A DNA stretch of 64,000 nt, taken from positions 124,001 through 188,000 of the forward strand of contig NZ_LQBK01000006.1 of assembly GCF_001483755.1 (NCBI RefSeq), written 5' to 3'. The notes beneath the pieces are model-generated. The model was not told the DNA's origin, made no database searches, and was given only the letters and a program-made list of their open reading frames with translations. This DNA is from Kocuria rosea subsp. polaris (GTDB taxonomy: Bacteria > Actinomycetota > Actinomycetes > Actinomycetales > Micrococcaceae). The position numbers and the translations under genes were made by a program. Shown one piece after another: positions 1 through 6,883 of the stretch (its first letter is position 1; each line of letters opens with the position of its first letter).

Positions 1-258
1 GACGGCGCGGTGGTGGAAGTCGACACGTTCGTCATGAAGGGCACGGAGATCCCCTCCTTCTCGTCGTTCGGGGGCAATCCTGCCCGCGAATTCACCACCG
101 CCCGCCCTCCTGAGCTCACCACGTCCTCCGGCCGACACGCCGCTCCCCGGCGGACGGGACTGCCTCGGCTTCGCCTGGTCGGGCCGCGGAGACGGGGCCG
201 GCACGGAACGCCGTACCGTCGGCACGAGCGGGCCCGGACATCCGGCGGTTCGCGGTGA
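1..258 (+). CDS. C-terminal end of a Pls/PosA-type NRPS-like protein (5' truncated)
   Basis: The reading frame is open from the first base of the window and stops at 256-258, so only the last 85 residues are present. The first residues read DGAVVEVDTFVMKGTEIP and then GGNPARE. From memory this resembles the last turns of the left-handed beta-helix (hexapeptide acyltransferase-like) domain that ends Pls/PosA-family non-ribosomal peptide synthetases, which often have a VDTF(L/V)MKGTE...WGGNPARE ending. The remaining 50 residues are Arg/Pro/Gly-rich and look disordered. The family links lysine or related monomers into cationic homopolymers or has unknown products. A simple hexapeptide-repeat transferase is the main alternative. 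Confidence 0.5.
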   Translation, partial: DGAVVEVDTFVMKGTEIPSFSSFGGNPAREFTTARPPELTTSSGRHAAPRRTGLPRLRLVGPRRRGRHGTPYRRHERARTSGGSR

Positions 259-441
259 CACCGCGCGGTGCGTGTGGCGACGGATCCCCTTGTCCGGGCA
301 TCTTCAGAGCTACTGCCGCGTCCACCGAGCAGTAGTGCCGAAGCGTGACCGTACCGCGCCCGGATCGTCATCGTTTGCTATTGAGTCCCTTGTCAGAAGC
401 GAATTACGCTCATCACACCAGATACACCAAGGGGGAACACA

Positions 442-912
442 GTGAAAACTCTGGAAAAGATGGTAGCCAGCGTCGCGGTGGCGGGACTGTTGTTCGGGGG
501 AGCCTCGCCGGCACTCGCTGACGGCGGTGGCGACCGGCACAAGAAAGACGACAAGGGCCACGGTCGGTACGACGAGCGCAAGAACGGCGAGGTGGATGTC
601 GTCGTCAAGTACCGGCACCACGGGCACTGGAAGTCGAAGACCTATGAGGACCAGACTCTCAAGGAGGCGGCGTCCAAGGCCAAGGAGAAGTGCCACGGCG
701 GCGACTGGTGGGACTACTACAAGGACGCCCGGAAGGTGGACCGGACCGGCAAGTCGGACAAGGTCTGCGACAAGCGGTACGTGAAGGTCTACTTCGAGCA
801 GGACGAGGACAAGGACCGGCACTGGGACAAGGACAAGGGCCGCGACAAGGACCACAACAAGGACAAGCACGACGGCAAGGACAAGAAGGACAAGAGGGAC
901 AAGAAGGACTGA
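442..912 (+). CDS. Secreted Lys/Asp-rich hypothetical protein
   Basis: A 156-residue protein begins with GTG, preceded at 7 bases by the purine-rich site AAGGGGG. The N-terminus (MKTLEKMVASVAVAGLLFGG...ALA) is a clear signal peptide with cleavage expected after ALADG. The middle part has two cysteines (in KEKCHGGDWW and DKVCDKRY) that could form a disulfide once exported. The last 40 residues are almost only Lys, Asp, His, Gly and Arg in DKD/KDK runs, a highly charged and probably disordered tail. The gene stands alone, followed directly by a strong hairpin. I do not recognise a family. A surface or cell-wall polyelectrolyte role, perhaps metal binding, is only a guess. Confidence 0.7.
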   Translation: MKTLEKMVASVAVAGLLFGGASPALADGGGDRHKKDDKGHGRYDERKNGEVDVVVKYRHHGHWKSKTYEDQTLKEAASKAKEKCHGGDWWDYYKDARKVDRTGKSDKVCDKRYVKVYFEQDEDKDRHWDKDKGRDKDHNKDKHDGKDKKDKRDKKD

Positions 913-931
913 CACCGGTCCTGGCGCACTG

Positions 932-971
932 ACGGGAGGGCCCGTCCGGGATTCCGGACGGGCCCTCCCGT
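932..971 (+). terminator. Strong hairpin terminator after the secreted protein gene
   Basis: An 18-bp perfect inverted repeat (ACGGGAGGGCCCGTCCGG and its complement) with a GATT loop starts 19 bases after the stop codon. There is no U-tract, as is common for terminators in GC-rich actinobacteria. Confidence 0.75.
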
Positions 972-1079
972 GCGTTGCCGCAGGCCGCTTCACGGCCCGG
1001 TGCTCGCCCGCCCCCGGCGTCCCCGATGGTAGTTTGGTGCTCAGTCCACGTACTTTTCACATCATCAACGGAGGCGGGC

Positions 1080-1934
1080 ATGAGTCATTCGGTAGGCCCC
1101 AGCACGGGCGGGACGTCAGGAACCAGGTCGGAGCACTCCGATCCGGGATCGGCGTCGATCCTCGACGTCGTGAAGGTCTTCGCCCGGCTGCTGCCCAAGC
1201 AGCTCAAGGACGAGGCCCAGCTCGCCAAGCTCGAGCTCACGGAGAAGGCGAAGACGCTGGGCAAGGGAGCGGCCTTCGTCGTCGTCGGCCTGGTGTTCCT
1301 GCTGCTGGCGACGATCGCCCTCGTCGGTGCGGCGATCGCCGGGCTGGCGCAGGTCATGCCCGCCTGGCTGGCCGCTCTGCTGCTCGCCGTGCTGTTCCTG
1401 ATCATCCTGGCCGTCGCGGCGCTCATCGGGGTGTCGACCATCAAGAAGGCCCTGCCGCTCGTGCCGCGCAAGGCGGTCTTCGGGACGAAGTACGACCTCG
1501 GCGTGGTCAAGGAGGGGTCCGCCTACACCGAGAGCCGCGTCCAGCGCGAGGAGCAGCTGGCCCGCGAGCGCAAGGAGCAGGAGAAGCGCGAGGCCGCCCA
1601 GGACCCGGCCCGGCAGAAGCCCCCGGCGCCCACCGAGGAGCAGCTGCGGCACCGGCTCAAGCTGCGCCGCGAGCACCTCAAGACGCTGCGCGACGACGTC
1701 CAGGGCCGCGCGGAGACCATTCAGTCCACCACCAAGGGCTTCGTGGACCGCACCAGCCGCACCGTGAAGGCCACGCCGAAGGACGTCAAGGGCCTGCTCG
1801 CCCAGGGCGGGGCGAAGTCCGGCTCGCGGGCCGGCGCCGGGCAGGCCGGGATCGGCGAGCGGTGGCAGCCGCTCACGGTGCTGGCCGTGGCGGGGAGCGC
1901 GTTCGTCGTCTTCCTGCGCAAGCTGTTCCGGTGA
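1080..1934 (+). CDS. Phage holin family / Actinobacterial Holin-X membrane protein
   Basis: A 284-residue protein starts at ATG 1080, chosen because GGAGGCGGG lies just upstream; the frame stays open further 5' without a good site. Residues 25-55 form a charged amphipathic helix (KVFARLLPKQLKDEAQLAKLE), followed by two hydrophobic hairpin segments around 60-85 and 90-115. This arrangement is typical of Holin-X / putative superfamily III holin proteins (PF07332). After it comes a long charged helical region rich in Arg/Glu/Lys and a last hydrophobic segment at the C-terminus (LTVLAVAGSAFVVFLRKLF). Despite the name these are chromosomal membrane proteins of unknown role; nothing phage-like surrounds it. 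Confidence 0.75.
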   Translation: MSHSVGPSTGGTSGTRSEHSDPGSASILDVVKVFARLLPKQLKDEAQLAKLELTEKAKTLGKGAAFVVVGLVFLLLATIALVGAAIAGLAQVMPAWLAALLLAVLFLIILAVAALIGVSTIKKALPLVPRKAVFGTKYDLGVVKEGSAYTESRVQREEQLARERKEQEKREAAQDPARQKPPAPTEEQLRHRLKLRREHLKTLRDDVQGRAETIQSTTKGFVDRTSRTVKATPKDVKGLLAQGGAKSGSRAGAGQAGIGERWQPLTVLAVAGSAFVVFLRKLFR

Positions 1935-1975
1935 CGTCGCCGTCCACGGGCCGCCCGTGGACGATCGCACCGGTC

Positions 1976-2008
1976 GAAGGCCCGGAAGCCACAGGCTTCC
2001 GGGCCTTC
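1976..2008 (+). terminator. Hairpin terminator after the Holin-X gene
   Basis: A 15-bp perfect inverted repeat (GAAGGCCCGGAAGCC) with an ACA loop, 42 bases after the stop codon and followed by TCTCC. Confidence 0.75.
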
Positions 2009-2064
2009 TCCGTGCGTTCATCGGGCGTCCACGCGCTGCGGACCGGACGGGCGGGCCGGCTCGA

Positions 2065-2070
2065 TAGACT
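2065..2070 (+). promoter_or_regulatory. -10-like element TAGACT upstream of the DMT transporter gene
   Basis: TAGACT lies 31 bases before the transporter start. Initiation would be expected near 2077-2078, exactly at the GTG of a nine-codon open frame (2078-2104) that overlaps the transporter start. No convincing -35 is visible. Confidence 0.45.
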
Positions 2071-2077
2071 CCCGGGC

Positions 2078-2104
2078 GTGACGACAGATCGGAGGGCCCC
2101 GTGA
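2078..2104 (+). CDS. Possible leaderless upstream micro-ORF
   Basis: GTG at 2078 opens eight codons (VTTDRRAP) and a TGA stop that overlaps the GTG start of the next gene (GTGA). The micro-ORF would begin at the predicted transcription start, seven bases after TAGACT, and it also contains the GGAGGG ribosome-binding site of the transporter. Translation of such leaderless micro-ORFs is known in other actinobacteria. Here it is a prediction from sequence only. Confidence 0.3.
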   Translation: MTTDRRAP

Positions 2105-3093
2105 GCCAGTGGCTGGCCGTGGTCCTGGCGCTGCTCTCGGCCGTGTGCCTGGCCATGGGGACGCAGCAGCAGGGCAGCGCCGTGGCCGACGTCGCGCACG
2201 GGCGGCTGGGCCTGCGCAGCATCGGGGTCCTGCTGCGCCGTCCCCGCTGGCTGCTCGGGCTGGGCCTGCTGGGCGCCGGCACGGCCCTCAACGTCACCGC
2301 GCTCGGGCTGGCCACCGTGACGGTGGTCCAGCCGATCGGCGTCGTGGCCCTGGTCATCACCACGCTGCTGCACGCCCGGCACCGCCGGCTGCGGATCAAC
2401 CGGCGGACCTGGACGGCCATAGGTCTGTGCACCGCCGGCGGGGCGGTCTTCGTGACCTGCGCGGTGGCGGCGACCGATCCCGCCCAGGGCATCTCGCAGT
2501 GGGCCGAGCACACCGTGGTGGTCATGCTCGTGGTGCTGACCTGTGTCCTCGGGGTCTCCGCGGCCATGTTCGGCCGCCGTCTGGGCGGGACCTTCTACGT
2601 GGTGGGGGCCGGCATCCTCTACGGCTTCGTGGCGGTGCTGGTGCGGCTGACGCTCATCCGCATCCAGGGCAGCGCGGGGACGCCCCTGGACGACGTCAAC
2701 TGGCTGGCGGTGGCCACCGCGGTGCTCGCGGCCGTGCTGGGCGGGTGGTTCGTGCAGACGGCGTTCGCGGCGGGGCCGCCGGACCTCGTGATCGCCGGGC
2801 TGACCGTGATCGACCCGATGGTGGGCGTGCTCCTGGGACTGCTGGTCCTGGGAGAGGCGGCGCCCGGCTTCTCCGTCCCGGTCGGGGTCCTCATGGCCGG
2901 GGCCGGCGCCGTTGCTATAGTCGGGGTCGCCGTGCTCTCGCAGCACCACCCGGAGGTGCTCGAGCGCCGCGCCGAGCTCGCACGGCGGGACGCCGCACAG
3001 CCCGCCCCGGGCCCCGCGGCCCCGCACCCTCCGGCACCGCATCCTGCAGCACCCGACCGCCCAGCACACGACCGACCGGGAAGACACGCTTGA
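2101..3093 (+). CDS. DMT-superfamily membrane transporter
   Basis: A 330-residue polytopic membrane protein starts at GTG 2101 with GGAGGG nine bases upstream. I count about nine hydrophobic segments from residue 3 to 275, with a short Gly/Gln motif after the first helix (AMGTQQQGSAVA). The pattern resembles the NIPA/EamA-like drug/metabolite transporter proteins common in Micrococcaceae. The substrate cannot be read from the sequence. The last 50 residues are cytoplasmic and Ala/Pro/His-rich. The stop codon overlaps the TTG start of the glycosyltransferase gene, so the two are translationally coupled. Confidence 0.7.
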   Translation: MSQWLAVVLALLSAVCLAMGTQQQGSAVADVAHGRLGLRSIGVLLRRPRWLLGLGLLGAGTALNVTALGLATVTVVQPIGVVALVITTLLHARHRRLRINRRTWTAIGLCTAGGAVFVTCAVAATDPAQGISQWAEHTVVVMLVVLTCVLGVSAAMFGRRLGGTFYVVGAGILYGFVAVLVRLTLIRIQGSAGTPLDDVNWLAVATAVLAAVLGGWFVQTAFAAGPPDLVIAGLTVIDPMVGVLLGLLVLGEAAPGFSVPVGVLMAGAGAVAIVGVAVLSQHHPEVLERRAELARRDAAQPAPGPAAPHPPAPHPAAPDRPAHDRPGRHA

Positions 3094-4343
3094 GCGCCGA
3101 CACCACGACCGCCGACCGCCCCCTCACCGTCCTCCTGGGCGCCGAGACCTATCCGCCGGACGTCAACGGGGCCGCGCAGTTCGGCCACCGTCTCGCCCGC
3201 GGCCTGCACGAGCGGGGCCACCGGGTGCACGTGCTGTGCGCCCGCCCCGAGCCGGGGCCGTCCTGCCGGGCGGAGGACGACGGCGTGCTGGAGCACCGCC
3301 TGCGCTCCCACCGGGCGTTCACCCACCCGTACTTCCGCCTGTGCTTCCCGTGGCAGGTCGCCGGGGAGATCCGCCGGGTGCTCGACGAGGTCCGCCCCGA
3401 CGTCGTCCACGTCCAGAACCACTACATCATCGGCCGGATGCTGGTGCGGGAGGCCCGGCGCCGGGGCATCCGCACCGTGGCCACCAACCACTTCGTGCCC
3501 GAGAACCTGGAACCGTTCCTGCCGTTCCCCGCGTGGGTGCTGGACCGGTACCGCGCGGTGTCGTGGCGGGACATGGTGCGGGTGTTCGGCGCCTGCGACG
3601 TGGTGACCGCGCCCACCCCGCTCGCGGTCGAGACCATGCGCCGCAACGGCTTCCCCGGCACCGTGCTCGCCGTGTCCAACGGGATCCGGATCGCCGACTA
3701 CGAGGCCCACGACGGCGAGCAGCGGGAGCGGGGCGCGCCCCCGACGGTCCTGTTCACCGGCCGGCTGGCGGTCGAGAAGAACGTCGACGTGCTCATCGAG
3801 GCCCTCTCGCTGCTGCCCGCCGAGCTCGACGCCCACCTGGAGCTCGTGGGCGACGGCGAGCAGCGGTCCGCGCTCGAGAAGCTGGCGAGGGCCCTCGGGG
3901 TCGCCCAGCGGGTTCGCTTCCTGGGCTACGTTCCCGACGAGGAGCTGCGCGCGGCCTACCTCCGGGCGGACGTGTTCTGCCAGCCGGGCACCGCGGAGCT
4001 GCAGTCCCTGGTGACGCTCGAGGCCATGGCGGCGTCGCGGCCCGTCGTCCTGGCGAACGCGCGGGCCCTGCCGCACCTGGCCGAGGACGGGGTCAACGGC
4101 TGGCTCTTCGCCCCCGGCGACGCGCAGGACCTGGCGCGCAAGCTCGCCCTCGTCCTGGGCGCCCCGCCCGAGGAGCGCGCACGGATGGGCCGGGAGAGCC
4201 GCCGCAAGGTCGCCCAGCACAGCTTCCCGCGGACCCTCGAGACGTTCCTGCGGCTCTACCGCGGGCAGCACCCGGAACCGGTGCGCGCCCGCGCCGCAGG
4301 CCCGGGGCGGCTGCGCAGCCGGCTCGCCTCGCTCGTGCGGTAA
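3090..4343 (+). CDS. GT4-family glycosyltransferase
   Basis: I place the start at TTG 3090, overlapping the upstream stop (TTGA), because the protein then opens directly into the N-terminal Rossmann fold: LTVLLGAETYPPDVNGAAQF at residues 11-30. Length is 417 residues, normal for GT4 enzymes. The C-terminal GT-B domain shows FTGRLAVEKNVDVLIEAL and the acceptor/nucleotide motif TAELQSLVTLEAMAASRPVV, with the E-x7-E signature. The close spacing of these residues resembles mannosyl- or glucosyl-transferases acting on membrane glycolipids (PimB'/MgtA-type). The exact donor and acceptor are not determined. Coupling to a transporter suggests a shared envelope role. Confidence 0.8.
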   Translation: MSADTTTADRPLTVLLGAETYPPDVNGAAQFGHRLARGLHERGHRVHVLCARPEPGPSCRAEDDGVLEHRLRSHRAFTHPYFRLCFPWQVAGEIRRVLDEVRPDVVHVQNHYIIGRMLVREARRRGIRTVATNHFVPENLEPFLPFPAWVLDRYRAVSWRDMVRVFGACDVVTAPTPLAVETMRRNGFPGTVLAVSNGIRIADYEAHDGEQRERGAPPTVLFTGRLAVEKNVDVLIEALSLLPAELDAHLELVGDGEQRSALEKLARALGVAQRVRFLGYVPDEELRAAYLRADVFCQPGTAELQSLVTLEAMAASRPVVLANARALPHLAEDGVNGWLFAPGDAQDLARKLALVLGAPPEERARMGRESRRKVAQHSFPRTLETFLRLYRGQHPEPVRARAAGPGRLRSRLASLVR

Positions 4344-4376
4344 CGTGGTGCTGCGCCGCCGGGCCCGGCCCGGCGC

Positions 4377-4450
4377 GGGGCCGTAGCTCAGCTGGTCAGA
4401 GCAGAGGACTCATAATCCTTCGGTCGTGGGTTCAAGCCCCACCGGCCCTA
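4377..4450 (+). tRNA. tRNA with anticodon CAT (Ile2 or elongator Met)
   Basis: The 74-base cloverleaf has acceptor GGGGCCG/CGGCCCT (one G-U pair), discriminator A, D-arm GCTC/GAGC, anticodon stem GAGGA/TCCTT with loop CTCATAA, and T-stem GTGGG/CCCAC around TTCAAGC. No CCA is encoded. The anticodon is CAT. The arm around the anticodon (AGCA..GGACTCATAATCC..GGTCG) looks closer to bacterial tRNA-Ile2, which is converted to lysidine by TilS, than to elongator tRNA-Met, but this is only a resemblance. It is not an initiator: the GGG/CCC anticodon stem pairs are absent. Confidence 0.9.
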
Positions 4451-4588
4451 CTCCCCGTCCCTGTCACCGTTGCCCTCCCGGTGGCGGGGACGCTCCCGCC
4501 GGACCACGCCGCCACCGGGTGCGCGTCCGCCGCGGATGTGGTGCACTGGTGGTCCGATCCGAGTTCCGCCCACCGTAAGGACCCCGAG

Positions 4589-4858
4589 ATGAGCCGCCGC
4601 ACGACGTGGAGCCTCCTGTCCGTCGCCGCCCTGGGGGCCGCCGCGCTGACCGGCTGCGACACGACCGCCGAGGACGTCGAGCAGGGCGCCGACCAGGTCC
4701 AGCAGGAGCTCGAGCAGGGCGCCGACCAGCTCCAGGAGGGGGCCGACCAGGTCCAGCAGGAGGTGGAGGAGGGCGCCGGTCAGCTGCAGGAGGGCGCCGA
4801 CCAGCTCCAGCAGGAGGTCGAGCAGGGCGTCGAGGACGTGCAGGGCGGCGAGGGCTGA
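4589..4858 (+). CDS. Small coiled-coil lipoprotein with hendecad-like repeats
   Basis: An 89-residue protein starts at ATG 4589 with AAGGA at 4576-4580. The N-terminus is a lipoprotein signal peptide with lipobox LTGC (cysteine near residue 23). The mature part is almost entirely repeats of VEQGADQVQQE type: one 11-residue unit followed by two 18-residue units (11+7), then a partial unit. This periodicity predicts a long amphipathic helix or coiled coil rich in Gln/Glu/Asp. The gene lies just after the tRNA. Its last 79 bases overlap the 3' end of the convergent M23-like gene. Function unknown; helical Gln-rich lipoproteins of this size may act as surface spacers. Confidence 0.75.
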   Translation: MSRRTTWSLLSVAALGAAALTGCDTTAEDVEQGADQVQQELEQGADQLQEGADQVQQEVEEGAGQLQEGADQLQQEVEQGVEDVQGGEG

Positions 4859-5424
4859 GCGGCCGCCCGCCGCCGCTCCTCGGGCACGGGCAGCAGCACC
4901 GACGGGCCGAGCGCGCCGACGAACCCGAGCGGATTGACGTAGTCGCCGTCCCGGCGCACGCCCCAGTGCAGACAGGTGCCCGCACCGCAGTGGTCGCGGC
5001 CGCTCAGCACGCCCACCGCCTGCCCGCGGCGCACCCGGTCCCCGGCGGCGAGGTCCGACTCGACGGGCTCGAAGCTCGAGCGCACGCCCCGGCCGTGGTC
5101 GAGCGTCAGCACGGGCCGGTCCACCACGAACCCCACGAAGCTCACCGTCCCCGCCGCGGGGGCGCGCACGGTCGCGCCCGGGGCGGCCCCGAGGTCCACT
5201 CCCCGGTGACCCCGCGCCCACCGCTGGGCGGGCGGGACCCAGTCGCCCACCACGGCCGGTCGCGGCGCCAGCGGCCACGTCCACCCCGGCGCCGCCGAGC
5301 CGGGGGAGGGGGCGGCGGCCCCGAGGGCGAGCACGAGCCCCAGCGCCGCGGCCCGCACCGTCCAGGGGTGTCCCGGGCGCGCGGGGCGGGAGGCCCGGAG
5401 GAGCCGGTCGCGTCGGAGGAGCAT
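4780..5424 (-). CDS. M23 (LytM-like) peptidase-domain protein, exported
   Basis: The 214-residue protein starts at ATG 5424. A basic N-terminus and hydrophobic stretch ([15 protein letters not shown]) form a signal peptide. The M23 fold follows: [21 protein letters not shown] at about 85-105 holds the HxxxD zinc motif, and CLHWG near 165 holds the second histidine of the HxH motif. The position of the first HxH histidine is cysteine, so zinc binding may be incomplete; I recall similar CLHWG variants in actinobacteria. The reading frame has no stop before 4780, so its last 26 codons are antisense to the lipoprotein repeats. The ribosome-binding site is weak (GGGAG one base from ATG). Likely a cell-wall hydrolase or an inactive peptidoglycan-binding regulator. 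Confidence 0.7.
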   Translation of the reverse strand: MLLRRDRLLRASRPARPGHPWTVRAAALGLVLALGAAAPSPGSAAPGWTWPLAPRPAVVGDWVPPAQRWARGHRGVDLGAAPGATVRAPAAGTVSFVGFVVDRPVLTLDHGRGVRSSFEPVESDLAAGDRVRRGQAVGVLSGRDHCGAGTCLHWGVRRDGDYVNPLGFVGALGPSVLLPVPEERRRAAAQPSPPCTSSTPCSTSCWSWSAPSCS

Positions 5425-5863
5425 GCTCCCACTGTCGGGCCGCGCCCCGGGCGGCGGGCGGCTCCGGCCCCGTGCTGTGGATGCGTCCCGAGCGCGTTCG
5501 CCGCCCCCCGGGGATGTGCAGGACGGACGAGGCCCTGTAGTACACTTGGGCCCGCAGTGTGCTCTGCCGCGCCCTCCGTGGCGTGCCTTCGCGACCTTCC
5601 CGGACCCGGCCCCGACGCCGGAGCCGGCGGCGCGGTGGCGAGCAGCTGACTTCGCGCGCAGCGCCGCCGGGACCTCCCGTCCCGGCCCGGCCGCCCCGGT
5701 CCGCGTTCCCCGTCCCGGCGGGGTGCGGCACGGCGGTCGGGAGACGGACCCGCAGGGTCCGCCCACCGCTGTGCCAGGGGCTCGTCCGCCGGACGCAGCC
5801 GAGAACCGTACCCGCGGGCCGGGCGTCGTCGCACGCCCTCCCGCACGAGAACAAGGAGACGAC
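5425..5863. other. Divergent intergenic region: M23 promoter and long rpsB leader
   Basis: This 439-base gap holds no credible gene. A good extended -10 (TGTAGTACACT, hexamer 5541-5546) faces rpsB and predicts a 5' leader of about 310 bases. The leader is GC-rich with many possible stems. S2 leaders that bind their own product are known in other bacteria, but I cannot recognise a named structure here. The ribosome-binding site of rpsB (AAGGAG) ends at 5857. Confidence 0.5.
5541..5546 (+). promoter_or_regulatory. rpsB promoter -10 TACACT
   Basis: TACACT preceded by TGTAG (extended -10 character) is the best promoter signal in the gap before rpsB. The -35 region is poor. Confidence 0.5.
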
Positions 5864-6772
5864 ATGTCTGTCGTTACCATGCGCCAGCTCCTCGACAGCG
5901 GCGTGCACTTCGGCCACCAGACCCGCCGCTGGAACCCGAAGATGAAGCGCTTCATCTTCACCGAGCGCAACGGCATCTACATCATCGACCTCCAGCAGTC
6001 GCTGTCCTTCATCGACCGCGCCTACGAGGCCGTGAAGACCACCGTGGCCCACGGCGGCACCATCCTCTTCGTCGGCACCAAGAAGCAGGCTCAGGAGGCC
6101 ATCGCCGAGCAGGCCACCCGCGTGGGCATGCCCTACGTGAACCACCGCTGGCTCGGCGGCATGCTCACCAACTTCGCCACGGTCTCCAAGCGCATCGAGC
6201 GCATGAAGGAGCTCGAGGAGATCGACTTCGACGACGTCGCCGGCTCGCAGTACACGAAGAAGGAGCTCCTGCTCCTGCGCCGTGAGAAGGAGAAGCTGGA
6301 GCGTACCCTCGGCGGCATCCGCAACCTGACCAAGGCCCCGTCCCTGATCTGGATCGTGGACACCAAGAAGGAGCACCTCGCGGTGGACGAGGCCCAGAAG
6401 CTGGGCATCCCCGTCGTCGCGATCCTCGACACCAACTGCGACCCCGACGAGGTCGCCTTCCCGATCCCGGGCAACGACGACGCCATCCGCTCCGTCAACC
6501 TGCTGACCCGCGTGATCGCCGACGCCGTGGCCGAGGGCCTCATGGAGCGCCACAACAAGAAGTCCGGCGGCGCCGACCAGGCCGCCGAGCCGATGGCCGA
6601 GTGGGAGCGCGAGCTGCTCGAGCAGCACGCCGCCGAGCAGACCGCCGCGGCCGAGGCCCCGGCCGAGACCGCCGCTCCCGCCGAGACCGCCGCTCCCGCC
6701 GAGACCGCCGCCGCGACCGAGGCCCCCGCCGAGGCCGCCGCCCCGGCCGAGACCGAGACCGCCGCCGAGTAG
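5864..6772 (+). CDS. rpsB: 30S ribosomal protein S2
   Basis: S2 is a component of the small-subunit head/body junction. The protein opens with [20 protein letters not shown], the typical S2 start, and shows [18 protein letters not shown] and [13 protein letters not shown] further in. ATG 5864 is preceded by AAGGAG at good spacing. Length is 302 residues; the S2 core ends near 250 and a 50-residue Ala/Glu/Pro/Thr-rich tail (repeats of PAETAA) follows, as in many actinobacteria. It is the first gene of the rpsB-tsf operon, but a long hairpin lies between the two genes. Confidence 0.97.
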   Translation: MSVVTMRQLLDSGVHFGHQTRRWNPKMKRFIFTERNGIYIIDLQQSLSFIDRAYEAVKTTVAHGGTILFVGTKKQAQEAIAEQATRVGMPYVNHRWLGGMLTNFATVSKRIERMKELEEIDFDDVAGSQYTKKELLLLRREKEKLERTLGGIRNLTKAPSLIWIVDTKKEHLAVDEAQKLGIPVVAILDTNCDPDEVAFPIPGNDDAIRSVNLLTRVIADAVAEGLMERHNKKSGGADQAAEPMAEWERELLEQHAAEQTAAAEAPAETAAPAETAAPAETAAATEAPAEAAAPAETETAAE

Positions 6773-6822
6773 TCTCCGTCCACCGTTCGTTCCCCCCGGT
6801 CGGGGCGCCGTCCCCGCCCGGG

Positions 6823-6858
6823 GCCGGCCGGGACGGGCACGCGCCCGTCCCGGCCGGC
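6823..6858 (+). terminator. Intra-operon hairpin between rpsB and tsf
   Basis: A perfect 16-bp inverted repeat (GCCGGCCGGGACGGGC and complement) closes an ACGC tetraloop. It lies in the 111-base gap of the operon and has no U-tract. It may be a partial terminator, an RNase processing site or a 3' stabiliser that sets the S2 to EF-Ts ratio. Confidence 0.65.
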
Positions 6859-6883
6859 ACCACCGACTACGTGAGGAGTTTCC

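Noticed and set aside
1080-1934. Holin-like protein as a sign of a prophage
   Set aside because: Holin-X proteins are ordinary chromosomal membrane proteins in actinobacteria, and no phage structural, integrase or lysin genes are nearby.
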